Assembly: GCA_017626015.1 (NCBI GenBank)
Contig: JAGAJO010000010.1
Span: 1 to 64,000 of the forward strand
Length of the DNA: 64,000 bases
Source of the DNA: Ruminococcus sp.
Lineage (GTDB): Bacteria; Bacillota; Clostridia; Oscillospirales; Ruminococcaceae
Direction: 5' to 3'
In this document: positions 1 to 7,803 of the stretch, one piece after another
Layout of the letters: each line of letters opens with the position of its first letter
How positions within the stretch are numbered: position 1 is the stretch's first letter
Notes under the pieces: generated by a model
Told to the model about the DNA's origin: nothing
What the model saw: only the letters and a program-made list of their open reading frames with translations
Database searches by the model: none
Program-made: the position numbers and the translations under genes

Positions 1-6
1 CGCACT

Positions 7-138
7 GGCGAACCTTTATCTGGCTGACAAGAAAAACTTGCTGGCTTGATAAAGTGCGCCCTGCGGAACTAAAATATGTGAGGTATGTCTCTTTGACGAT
101 ATGCCTCGTTTTAGAAGGGCATTGTGCGGTGTTGCCCT
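7..138. other. Structured non-coding stretch with three successive hairpins
   Basis: No gene is visible in the first 186 bases. The stretch can fold into three consecutive hairpins. The first is 7-60 (GGCG/CGCC outer arm, CTTTATC 14-20 with GATAAAG 48-54, CAAG/CTTG at the tip). The second is 69-115 (CTAAAA/TTTTAG closing a GAGGTATGTC/GATATGCCTC stem). The third is 118-138 (GGGCA/TGCCC). It may be the 3' end of a structured RNA or a terminator region of a gene outside the window. I do not recognise the family, and the strand is unknown. Confidence 0.35.
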
Positions 139-186
139 AAGTATTTAAAACTTGAAGAAACAAAGAGTGCTGTAAATATTATGTTA

Positions 187-735
187 CTAATCCCAACTTC
201 CATCTAATACTCCGCCTACTGTTATCTTATTAATAATATCATAAGACAAATAATTTTCACTTGTATAATTTACCTCATAGACAGAGATGTCCTGAACACC
301 AATATGTGAAACATCTTCAGAATATTCTAAAACACAAAGAAGTAAAATCTCATAACTTTTTCCACTGTCTGTCTTAATTCCAACTATGTCACTAAAACCT
401 GTTCGTCGAATTGTTTCTCCATCCCTTCTTGTTCCACCCGTTTCCTCTGAATTAATTTTTTCGTATGAAATAATATTTCCGTCAATAAAATCAAATGCAT
501 TTTGTATTTCATCATTCAAATTATGAGAATCGGAAACGTTTTTACAGAAAATATTTTTAATAGTTTCAATATCATCGTTAATAAAAGCATCTATAGTTGT
601 TTGACCATAATCATTAAGCCCAATATTTTTATTAAAAGAAGACTTACTTATTTCAGAAATGTCATTACTACATGCAGAAAAAATAAATAACAACATCAGC
701 ACACAAAATATAGACAAACATTTTCTTAATGTCAT
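187..735 (-). CDS. DUF5104-family lipoprotein
   Basis: Predicted secreted lipoprotein of 182 residues. The start used here is the ATG at 735, because GGGAGG lies 8 bases upstream and the codon overlaps the stop of the preceding broken gene (TAATG). An upstream in-frame codon at 762 lacks this signal. Residues 1-22 form a lipoprotein signal ending in FIFSAC, so Cys22 would be lipidated. The body carries the pattern seen in DUF5104 proteins of Clostridia: an acidic stretch, then AFDFIDGNIISYE, then a segment on solute-exposed beta strands ending DISVYEV. Function is unknown. The coupled start suggests it was co-expressed with the DUF4474 gene upstream, now broken, possibly as its partner. The family call comes from pattern recognition and needs a profile search. 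Confidence 0.75.
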   Translation of the reverse strand: MTLRKCLSIFCVLMLLFIFSACSNDISEISKSSFNKNIGLNDYGQTTIDAFINDDIETIKNIFCKNVSDSHNLNDEIQNAFDFIDGNIISYEKINSEETGGTRRDGETIRRTGFSDIVGIKTDSGKSYEILLLCVLEYSEDVSHIGVQDISVYEVNYTSENYLSYDIINKITVGGVLDGSWD

Positions 736-1525
736 TATTCGATTCCTCCCCAATATACCCATACAATCCTATTTGTATCATCAAAAATAAAATGCTTATC
801 TAGGTTGTTTTGATATACATATGTTTTTAAAGAGCTATACATTTTTGCACAATCAAGTTTCTCAGTGACATTTGAAAAATCAACACTACCTACCATAAAC
901 AATCTATCGACACTAGGGTTCATGTATTCAAGATTAAATCCAGTTATCCACCACTGAGAATTTTCAGGTGCCCAATTAAAAACAGATTGTATATTAATCA
1001 AACTATGTTTATATAAACTAAGCGTCATAGGTAATTCAAAATCAACTGAGAACCAATGACCGTTATCTGATAACCAGCTTAATGCAGGAGAGAACAATGA
1101 CGGCATATCTGTATCGTTTTCGTTATATTTCTGATAAATTCCCATTTCTGCTCCTGCGCCAAGGTTCAGATAATCACCTCGCCAAATCCATAGAACATAT
1201 TCATTATTCCCATCGTTAAATAGAAATTTTTCCTTATCCATATTATTTTTGTACCCCATTTAAAAACTTCGTCATAAAAGTCGTTATAACCAAATGCTTT
1301 CTGCCATGTATCCAGTTTCTGATAAAAAAGCGAAAATCGTAATTGGGGATATTATTTTGAACTAAAATATTATCAATATATTCTACCATATCAGCAGTTG
1401 TTTGTGAATGTAATACTGTACCGTTCTCATCCAACCTAAACATTAGTAACAACGATCCTAATGAAGTAAACCCTTTTTGCCTTATGAATTTTGGAAATAA
1501 ATCATTAACAATCTTTTTCCCTCTG
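735..1525 (-). pseudogene. Broken DUF4474-domain gene (at least two frameshifts)
   Basis: Three reading frames must be joined to recover a DUF4474-like sequence. The first frame (down from about 1525) gives LFPKFIRQKGFTSLGS and an FRLDENG stretch. A second frame at about 1330-1262 gives LDTWQKAFGYNDFYDEVF. The third frame (1259-735) gives WIWRGDYLNLGAGAEMGIY and QWWITGFN. The motif order WQ..GY.D.YD, W.GDY..LGAGAE.GIY, WWITGF is that of DUF4474. The last frame alone has no ribosome binding site before its ATG codons at 1259 or 1241. The 5' end runs in frame into a DUF5104 lipoprotein remnant, so the locus is chimeric as well as frameshifted. DUF4474 domains occur in large clostridial proteins, some resembling secreted toxins; that role is not shown here. 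Confidence 0.7.
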
Positions 1526-1735
1526 TCAATTTGCGAATCAAGATCGTAATTGTCAGTTGCATATTCACTAAAAAACTTTTTAGAGTGTCCTTATCCTCAT
1601 TTTCAAAGCATTTCATTATTTCGGTTTGCATTTCTTCGGCTTGTTGGGTAGGAGTTTTGTACTCTCCGCTGCCGCAGCTACATAATGTGCTAAAAGCCAT
1701 AATGGTGACAATTAAAATAATAATTGCTTTTTCAT
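1526..1735 (-). pseudogene. Truncated DUF5104 lipoprotein copy
   Basis: Nearly identical to the first 70 or so codons of the intact lipoprotein gene that starts at 2272. Two one-base losses in A runs break it. One falls just after the ATG at 1735 (the AAA AAG run is one A shorter), giving an early stop. The other falls at about 1570, where six A replace seven. Homology ends abruptly at about 1526, and the sequence continues into the DUF4474 remnant. It kept its AGGAG ribosome binding site. This is a partial tandem duplication that has decayed. Confidence 0.8.
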
Positions 1736-1758
1736 TTTGTTGCTCCTTAATTTTGTCT
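1526..1758. repeat. Direct repeat, copy 1 of the lipoprotein 5' region
   Basis: Matches 2061-2296 at roughly 94% by eye, including ribosome binding site, signal peptide and N-terminal codons. It is about three bases shorter, mostly through loss of A residues in homopolymers. The two copies lie in the same orientation about 535 bp apart, as expected from unequal recombination or a tandem duplication followed by deletion. Confidence 0.85.
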
Positions 1759-1765
1759 GTACTAA

Positions 1766-2272
1766 TTAATCTTCTTCGCCGATATTAATATCATATTTTG
1801 CAGGGTTTTCATCTATTTCTTTTTGGGTAGCTGTTTTCATTAGAGTTTCATTACGAATGCCAATTAATATGACTCCAATTTCATCAGAATCTTTATTATT
1901 TGTAAGCCAGCCTTTAAATCCAATGCTATATTCTGTCCCTTTATCAGTTTTTATATTGGAAGTTTCTGCGCCATAAGCTTTTCTCTCGCTGCTGCCATCA
2001 GCCCTTCCAAATGGTTCATCATAAGAAACAATTTTACCATCGATAAAATCAAACGCTTCATCAATTTGAGAATCAAGATCATAATTGTCAGTCGCATATT
2101 CACTAAAAAAACTTTTTAGAGTGTCCTTATCCTCATTTTCAAAGCATTTCATTATTTCGGTTTGCATTTCTTTGGCTTGTTGGGTAGGAGTTTTGTACTC
2201 TCCGCTGCCGCAGCTGCACAATGTGCTAAAAGCCATAATGGTGACCATTAAAATTGTAATTACTTTTTTCAT
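1766..2272 (-). CDS. DUF5104-family lipoprotein
   Basis: Predicted lipoprotein of 168 residues. The ATG at 2272 is preferred over an in-frame codon at 2302, because AAGGAG sits 8 bases before it and the signal peptide begins there (MKKVITIL). Signal residues 1-20 end in STLCS, and Cys21 is the likely lipidated residue. The mature part has the DUF5104 hallmarks: ENEDKDTLKSFFSEYA, then EAFDFIDGKIVSYDE, then a NIKTDKGTEYSIGF strand. It is a paralogue of the protein at 187-735. The 5' end was duplicated into the broken copy at 1526-1758. Function unknown; extracellular, membrane-anchored. Confidence 0.78.
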   Translation of the reverse strand: MKKVITILMVTIMAFSTLCSCGSGEYKTPTQQAKEMQTEIMKCFENEDKDTLKSFFSEYATDNYDLDSQIDEAFDFIDGKIVSYDEPFGRADGSSERKAYGAETSNIKTDKGTEYSIGFKGWLTNNKDSDEIGVILIGIRNETLMKTATQKEIDENPAKYDINIGEED

Positions 2273-2296
2273 TTTGTCGCTCCTTAATTTTGTCTT
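2061..2296. repeat. Direct repeat, copy 2 of the lipoprotein 5' region
   Basis: Partner of 1526-1758. This copy holds the intact reading frame and is probably the source. The repeat ends upstream within the leader, just beyond the shared CTCCTTAATTTTGTCT. Confidence 0.85.
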
Positions 2297-2392
2297 CACC
2301 ACAATTTAAACCTTTAGGTTCCATTTTTTACAGCTAAAACATATACGCCTATTTTCCGGCTTTTTAGTAAGCCAAGCCTTGATCGCATTGCA

Positions 2393-3391
2393 TTACTTGC
2401 TGTAGCTGCTTTCTGAGTCTGCCTGGATTTCCGTATCGTATTTTATAGGTTCGTTTTCAAGACCGGGATCGTTGGATTCTTCACAGCGCTGGGTAACGTC
2501 GTCTACTATACGCTTGAAGACCTTGAAGCTTTTGTCATAATTCTCCTGAGATTCTTCTTTGGACAGATCCATAGTTTTTACAGGATATCTTATGGACATA
2601 TGAACGTCGTTTGGCATATATTCGTATTTAAGTTCATCTGCCATTAATCTGGAATTAAAGCTGAAACCAAGATCGTCTATATATTTATTTCCCGGGAAAC
2701 GTTCTTCGAGAGTTGAGTCCATAAGGGATTTGTAATCATCTTTTGTGTTTGAGTCGGTAATTACGATCATGCCTTCTCCAGTTTGCAGCTGTGCAAAAAA
2801 CTTGGAGCTGTATGCGTCGGCGGTCTGATAGTCATTATTCGGACTCATCGGAATATTAATGACTGCTACATGAACATATCCGTTCCCGTCTAAATCATCG
2901 GTATATTTTTCAAAAAATTCCTCAAGCTCGGTCTGTCTTTGAGAGAGGCCGTTATCAGCTATCATCATAACGGTAAGATCGGGACGTTCTCTTGTGATCT
3001 CACTGTAAAAGAGGAAGATAACTACCGCTGCGGTCAATAATGAAAAAATTATCACGTACTTATAATGATACCAGAAGTTTGACAGCCATGCCTTTCCCGT
3101 AAGCTTGACGGCTTCCTGATGCTCCTCCCTGATCGTGGCGTCATCCTCGTTTATAACGCCGTTTTTCAGCTGCAGCAGCTCCAGCTTTTCTTTGGCTATC
3201 TGCTTTTCACGTTCTTTTTCCGCCTGCCTGATACGTCGTTTCTGCTCATTTTCGGCTTCGGCTTGCTTTTTTTCGTATTCCTTTATGCGCTCACGTTCTT
3301 TATCCGCCAGAAGCTTTTCATACTCATAATCGTCTTGGTTTATAAGATTCGGGCTATCGTTTGATATTTTATTCTTAGCATCTTTTGACAT
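2393..3391 (-). CDS. Coiled-coil membrane-anchored protein of unknown function
   Basis: This 332-residue protein is not assigned to a family. Residues 20-95 are a highly charged, mostly helical stretch rich in Lys, Glu and Arg, likely a coiled coil in the cytoplasm. One membrane segment spans about 111-131 (YVIIFSLLTAAVVIFLFYS). The remaining 200 residues are predicted outside and begin with LTVMMIADNGLSQRQTELEEF, which looks like the start of an alpha/beta domain. The ATG at 3391 has GAAAGG 9 bases upstream. It stands alone, divergent from the polyphosphate kinase gene, with its own promoter. A long cytoplasmic coiled coil plus an external domain suggests a structural or signalling role, but nothing specific can be claimed. 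Confidence 0.6.
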   Translation of the reverse strand: MSKDAKNKISNDSPNLINQDDYEYEKLLADKERERIKEYEKKQAEAENEQKRRIRQAEKEREKQIAKEKLELLQLKNGVINEDDATIREEHQEAVKLTGKAWLSNFWYHYKYVIIFSLLTAAVVIFLFYSEITRERPDLTVMMIADNGLSQRQTELEEFFEKYTDDLDGNGYVHVAVINIPMSPNNDYQTADAYSSKFFAQLQTGEGMIVITDSNTKDDYKSLMDSTLEERFPGNKYIDDLGFSFNSRLMADELKYEYMPNDVHMSIRYPVKTMDLSKEESQENYDKSFKVFKRIVDDVTQRCEESNDPGLENEPIKYDTEIQADSESSYSK

Positions 3392-3436
3392 AGGAATTTG
3401 CCTTTCTATATAAAATATAATTGCATTATAGTATAC

Positions 3437-3464
3437 ATTATATTTATTAACTCCGTATTAACAA
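3437..3464 (-). promoter_or_regulatory. Sigma A promoter of the coiled-coil membrane protein
   Basis: On the minus strand TTGTTA (3464-3459), a 16-base spacer and TATAAT (3442-3437), about 45 bases before the ATG at 3391. Confidence 0.55.
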
Positions 3465-3556
3465 AAGATAAGGCGTTTTTTTATACAAAATTGCTATATA
3501 CTTTTTTGCTTTTTTTGTATATAATAAAATAAAGAATTATTTGAGGAGATGATTTT

Positions 3557-5062
3557 ATGCTGGAATGTATAGAACAGAAAAAAACTAAAAAAACAGAGGT
3601 ACAGGGGGAAATTGATTCTTTGAGGAAAGAGCTGTCATCGCTTGCAAACGTTGTCAAGTCAAAAAAGCTCCCTGTAATAATTACCTTTGACGGCTGGTCG
3701 GCTGCGGGAAAGGGTTCTCAGATATCCAAGCTTATAAAAAATCTTGACCCCAGATTTTATAAGGTCGTCTCTATACGTACTCCCGATGAAAAAGAGAAGA
3801 GGAAGCCGTGGCTTCACAGGTATTGGGAGGTGCTGCCCAAAAAAGGGGAGTTCCTGATCCTTGACCGCAGCTGGTATCGTGATACTGTAAATGCGTATAT
3901 GTTCGGTGAGATCAGTAAAAGCGAATATAAACGGCGTCTTGAAGATATAAATATTCTTGAAAGACAGCTTTCCGATGACGGATATCTTATCATCAAATTT
4001 TTCCTTCATATAACCAAAAAGGAACAGAGGGAACGAATAGAAAAGCTTGCTTCCTCGGATATAACAGACTGGCGTGTTGACAGGCACGATATTATAAATA
4101 TGGAAAGCTATGAGAAATTTATGCGGCTGTATGACAAGATGATCGTGTCAACTAACACAAAGTCTGCGGTATGGCATATTGTTCCGGCGAATGATAAGGT
4201 CACAGCAGAGTTTTCTGAGCTTGTGACTGTGACCAATTCCATTAAGGGCGCAGTCGCTGCGGAGGAAAGTAAAACGCAGTTCTCTGAAAAGCCGGAGCTT
4301 CCGTTGGCAGAGATAAAGCCGTGCATATTCAAAACAGCAGATCAACCCAAGCTTGCGGATATCGATATGAATAGATCCATTACCGATGAGGAATACGAAA
4401 AGAAACTTAAAAAATATCAGGACAAGCTTTTTAAGCTTCAGAATTTATGTTATCAGAAAAGGATTCCTGTTATAATAGCGTATGAAGGCTGGGACGCAGG
4501 AGGAAAGGGAGGCAACATCAAGCGTGTTGCAGCTGCTCTTGATCCGAGAGGCTATGAGGTCAAGCCTATAGCTGCGCCTGAACCCTCGGAGCTTGCAAGG
4601 CACTATTTGTGGAGATTCTGGACAAGACTGGAAAATGACGGACATTTCACTATATTCGACAGAACATGGTACGGCAGAGTCATGGTTGAGCCTATTGAAA
4701 AAATAACTCCGACAGAACGTGCTGAAATGGCTTATAGGGAGATAAACGAATTTGAGAAGCAGCTGACCGATTGGGGAGCAGTGGTCATAAAGTTCTGGAT
4801 AAATATCAGCAAGGACGAGCAGTACCGCCGTTTCAAGGAAAGAGAGAATACTCCTGAAAAGCGTTGGAAAATCACCGACGAGGACTGGCGCAACCGTGAG
4901 AAGTGGGATGAGTATGAAACCGCAGTAAATAAAATGATAAAGCGCACCTCGACAGATTTTGCACCGTGGACGGTTATAGAGGGCAACGACAAAAAGTATG
5001 CACGCATAAAGGCGCTGAAAATTATTTGCAGACGGTTAGAGGAAAGGCTTGAAAAGGACTAG
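3557..5062 (+). CDS. Two-domain polyphosphate kinase 2 (polyphosphate:AMP phosphotransferase type)
   Basis: This 501-residue protein is made of two PPK2 domains in tandem, the layout of polyphosphate:AMP phosphotransferases. Those transfer phosphate from polyphosphate to AMP to make ADP in the cytosol. Domain 1 has Walker A GWSAAGKGS (about 46-54) and Walker B LILDRSWYRD (about 100-108). Domain 2 has EGWDAGGKGG (about 309-318) and TIFDRTWYGR (about 365). In known two-domain members the second domain carries the catalytic activity, and here it is also the more canonical (GWDAxGKGG). GAGGAGA lies before the ATG. It is monocistronic and ends in a strong hairpin. It may recycle AMP, or buffer energy when ATP is short. 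Class is inferred from architecture. Confidence 0.88.
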   Translation: MLECIEQKKTKKTEVQGEIDSLRKELSSLANVVKSKKLPVIITFDGWSAAGKGSQISKLIKNLDPRFYKVVSIRTPDEKEKRKPWLHRYWEVLPKKGEFLILDRSWYRDTVNAYMFGEISKSEYKRRLEDINILERQLSDDGYLIIKFFLHITKKEQRERIEKLASSDITDWRVDRHDIINMESYEKFMRLYDKMIVSTNTKSAVWHIVPANDKVTAEFSELVTVTNSIKGAVAAEESKTQFSEKPELPLAEIKPCIFKTADQPKLADIDMNRSITDEEYEKKLKKYQDKLFKLQNLCYQKRIPVIIAYEGWDAGGKGGNIKRVAAALDPRGYEVKPIAAPEPSELARHYLWRFWTRLENDGHFTIFDRTWYGRVMVEPIEKITPTERAEMAYREINEFEKQLTDWGAVVIKFWINISKDEQYRRFKERENTPEKRWKITDEDWRNREKWDEYETAVNKMIKRTSTDFAPWTVIEGNDKKYARIKALKIICRRLEERLEKD

Positions 5063-5162
5063 GTAAATGCTGATTAATGTATCTGCGGGGCAGTGAATTT
5101 CAAAGCAGCGATTTAACCGGTGTTTCCCCGGCACATTGACTGAGGCAGATATAAATATTAAA

Positions 5163-5204
5163 GTCCTCCGGAAAGGCGAAAACAGTCTTCCCGGAGGACC
5201 TTTT
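5163..5204. terminator. Bidirectional terminator between the PPK2 gene and ackA
   Basis: GTCCTCCGG (5163-5171) pairs with CCGGAGGAC (5191-5199), followed by CTTTT on the plus strand and by an A/T-rich tail on the minus strand. It lies between two convergent genes. A looser stem, TATCTGC 5080-5086 with GCAGATA 5145-5151, precedes it. Confidence 0.8.
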
Positions 5205-5222
5205 GTGTTTTATTTTAAATGT

Positions 5223-6419
5223 TTATTTAGATATAAGTGCCAGAGTATCTCTTGCTATCAGAAGCTCCTCATTGGTAGGTATAACGTAAACCTTTACCTT
5301 TGAGTCATCCTCGGAAATTTCCTTGGTTATGCCTCTGCAAAGGTTCTTTTCTGCGTCGATCTTGATCCCAAGGAAATCAAGATTCGAGCAAGCCGCAGCT
5401 CTTACCTCGGGAGCATTTTCTCCGATTCCTCCGGTGAAGATGATACCGTCGATACCGTTCATAGCAGCAGCGTAGGAACCAATGAATTTTTTGATCTGGT
5501 ATGCAAATATCTCACTTACGATAAGCGCTCTTTCATTTCCGTCCTGAGCGGCAGCCTGAATATCCCTGTTGTCGGAGCCTATGCCGGAAAGTCCCAGAAA
5601 TCCTGATTTTTTATTCATATATTCCGTCATCTGATCAGGAGTAAATCCCATTTTCTTCTCAACATAGTCTACTGCGGACGGATCTACAGAGCCGCAGCGT
5701 GTTCCCATTACAAGACCGTCCAGCGGGGTAAAGCCCATAGACGTATCTACAGATTTTCCGCCGTTGATCGCTGTGATCGACGATCCGTTTCCAAGGTGGC
5801 AGGACACGATCTTGAGATCTTCAATAGGCTTGCCCATTATCTTTGCCATTTCGCCGGAAACATATCTGTGAGATGTACCGTGGAATCCGTATTTTCTGAC
5901 GTGAAGATCAGTATAGCATTCGTAGGGAAGTCCGTAGAGGAAAGCTTTTCTGGGCATTGTGGAATGGAAAGCCGTATCGAACACTACTACCTGAGGAGTT
6001 CCTTCCGGGAGTACCGCATTGCAGGCTCTCAGAGCAAGAGCGTGAGGGTGATTATGTACCGGAGCAAGCTCTGCAAGAGCGTCTATCTTGTCGATTACCT
6101 CGTCGGTCACAAGACAGGTTTCCTTGAATTCCTCAGCGCCCTGAACGATCCTGTGACCTACTGCGGAAATTTCCGACATGGAGTCGATAACCTTTGTTTC
6201 TCCGCTTGTAAGTACTTCGACCAGTTTTTCAAAGGCTTCTGTGTGGGTAGGGAAGCTGCATTCAGCCTCGTATGTTCTGCCGTCGCCTGTTTTGGCGCTT
6301 ACATGACCGTCTATGCCGATACGGTCGCAGTTGCCCTTTGCAATAACGGATTCGTCCGTCATATCGAGCAGCTGATATTTAAGAGATGATGAACCTGCGT
6401 TTACAACTAAGATTTTCAT
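5223..6419 (-). CDS. ackA: Acetate kinase
   Basis: This 398-residue cytosolic enzyme interconverts acetyl phosphate + ADP with acetate + ATP, the ATP-yielding last step of acetate fermentation. It is full length for the family. Motifs seen include NAGSSSLKY at the N-terminus, FDTAFHSTMP, KYGFHGTSHRYVS, and SCHLGNGSS followed by TGGIGENAPEVR near the C-terminus, all AckA/ASKHA signatures. GGAGGAAA precedes the ATG by 8 bases. The gene is monocistronic between a terminator and its own promoter. No phosphotransacetylase gene is next to it. It is divergent from tmcAL, whose product consumes acetate. Confidence 0.97.
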   Translation of the reverse strand: MKILVVNAGSSSLKYQLLDMTDESVIAKGNCDRIGIDGHVSAKTGDGRTYEAECSFPTHTEAFEKLVEVLTSGETKVIDSMSEISAVGHRIVQGAEEFKETCLVTDEVIDKIDALAELAPVHNHPHALALRACNAVLPEGTPQVVVFDTAFHSTMPRKAFLYGLPYECYTDLHVRKYGFHGTSHRYVSGEMAKIMGKPIEDLKIVSCHLGNGSSITAINGGKSVDTSMGFTPLDGLVMGTRCGSVDPSAVDYVEKKMGFTPDQMTEYMNKKSGFLGLSGIGSDNRDIQAAAQDGNERALIVSEIFAYQIKKFIGSYAAAMNGIDGIIFTGGIGENAPEVRAAACSNLDFLGIKIDAEKNLCRGITKEISEDDSKVKVYVIPTNEELLIARDTLALISK

Positions 6420-6490
6420 AAAAATTTCCTCCAGATCTAAATTGTAATATTATTGGACTTGACTTTAAGCCTATAATATCATATACTAAT

Positions 6491-6519
6491 AGTATATCAA
6501 ATTTCATTATGAATTTCAA
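6491..6519 (-). promoter_or_regulatory. Sigma A promoter of ackA
   Basis: Minus strand TTGAAA (6519-6514), 17-base spacer, TATACT (6496-6491), with a TG one base upstream of the -10. Confidence 0.7.
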
Positions 6520-6602
6520 GTGGATTTGATCCGAATTTACATATTGCACAATTTTTTACGGCTTTTTTTGGCAGCCGATCTTTGCTCATTGGGAGGACCG
6601 AC

Positions 6603-7754
6603 ATGGTAACTGCGGGAATTATAGCTGAGTACAATCCGTTCCATAACGGTCACAAATATCATATAGAGGAGACCCGTCGGGCAGGGGCTACTCATATTGC
6701 GGTCGTAATGAGCGGTACGGCGGTTCAGCGCGGAGACATCGCTGTCATGTCAAAATATTTGAGAGCGGAGCAGGCAGTAAAGTACGGGGCGGATCTGGTT
6801 ATAGAACTGCCTGCACCGTATTCCTGTTCCGGTGGAGAGATATTTGCCAGTGCGGCTGTAAAACTGCTTGCAGGATTGGGAGAGGGCGTTGTGAATATGC
6901 TCTCCTTCGGCAGCGAGTGCAGCGATATTGTTTGTCTGAAGGCTGCTGCTGATATTTCTGATTCTCTTGCTTCTTCGGACGAAGTCAAACGGCTTGTTTC
7001 CTCAGGTATGTCTTATCCTGCCGCTGTGGCGGCAGCGGCAGGACATGAAGCGGGCGGCGTCTTTTCTTCTCCAAACAATGTTCTTGCGGTGGAGTATATA
7101 AAATCCATAAAAAAACACGCCCCGTGGATCTCTCCGTACGCCATATGCCGCAATGGTGCGCAGCATGACAGCTTTGAGCATGGAAAAGACTTTGCCAGTG
7201 CGACATATATCCGTGATCTGATATTTAAAGGCGAGGATCATTCTTCCTTTGTTCCGGAAGCTGTTGCATTTGATCCGTCATTTCTTGAATACGCAGATAA
7301 AATAATAATGTATTCGGTAATGACGGCGGATAAGGACGTTCTGCTGAGAACGCCGGATATTTCCGAAAATCTTGCCAACAGATTTATCAAAGCAAGAAAC
7401 GGCTGCCGAAGCGCTGCGGAATTTCTTGCTGCTTTAAAGAGCAAAAATGTTACCCTTGCCAGAATACGCAGGGCATTGATCTGCCTTGTGCTGGGCATAC
7501 AAAAAGAGGATCTTCAGCCGCCTCCTTACGGCAGGATACTTGCGTTCAACCGCCGTGGACAGGAAATACTTGCACTTTCAAAAAACAGAACAGTTGCTTA
7601 CGGAACCTCGCTCAAGCGTCTTGAGGAGCTTTCCGTTTTTGCGGCGAGAATATCGGAGATCGAGCGCAGGGCTGTTGTTCTCCGAGATCTGTGTGTTAAA
7701 AAAAAGCCTGATTTCACCAATGAATACACCGTAAAGATCAAGTTGACGCAATAA
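6603..7754 (+). CDS. tmcAL: tRNA(Met) cytidine acetate ligase TmcAL
   Basis: This nucleotidyltransferase-fold protein (383 residues, formerly YlbM/DUF795) uses ATP and acetate to acetylate the wobble cytidine of elongator tRNA-Met (ac4C34). The N-terminus GIIAEYNPFHNGHKYHI holds the HIGH-like motif (HNGH). MSGTAVQRGD and ADLVIELPAPYS follow as in the family. The start at 6603 is chosen because GGGAGG lies 7 bases upstream; an in-frame codon at 6582 has none. It is divergent from acetate kinase and is followed 50 bases later by a secreted protease-like gene that may share its transcript. Confidence 0.93.
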   Translation: MVTAGIIAEYNPFHNGHKYHIEETRRAGATHIAVVMSGTAVQRGDIAVMSKYLRAEQAVKYGADLVIELPAPYSCSGGEIFASAAVKLLAGLGEGVVNMLSFGSECSDIVCLKAAADISDSLASSDEVKRLVSSGMSYPAAVAAAAGHEAGGVFSSPNNVLAVEYIKSIKKHAPWISPYAICRNGAQHDSFEHGKDFASATYIRDLIFKGEDHSSFVPEAVAFDPSFLEYADKIIMYSVMTADKDVLLRTPDISENLANRFIKARNGCRSAAEFLAALKSKNVTLARIRRALICLVLGIQKEDLQPPPYGRILAFNRRGQEILALSKNRTVAYGTSLKRLEELSVFAARISEIERRAVVLRDLCVKKKPDFTNEYTVKIKLTQ

Positions 7755-7803
7755 GCGTATGTCTGTCAGACAACGCTGTTTCAATATACAGGGGGATTGT
7801 AAA

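Noticed and set aside
735-1259. A stand-alone 174-residue DUF4474 gene
   Set aside because: No ribosome binding site precedes its ATG codons, and conserved upstream family motifs continue in other frames, so it is a fragment of a frameshifted gene.
1255-1275. Programmed -1 frameshift joining the DUF4474 frames
   Set aside because: The run is GTT TTT AAA TGG in the upstream frame, which does not place an X XXY YYZ slippery heptamer in phase, and a second unrelated frame break exists.
7486-7734. Open frames on other frames or opposite strands inside conserved genes
   Set aside because: They lack ribosome binding sites and family motifs and lie within strongly conserved coding sequences (here tmcAL); the same holds for many others across the window.
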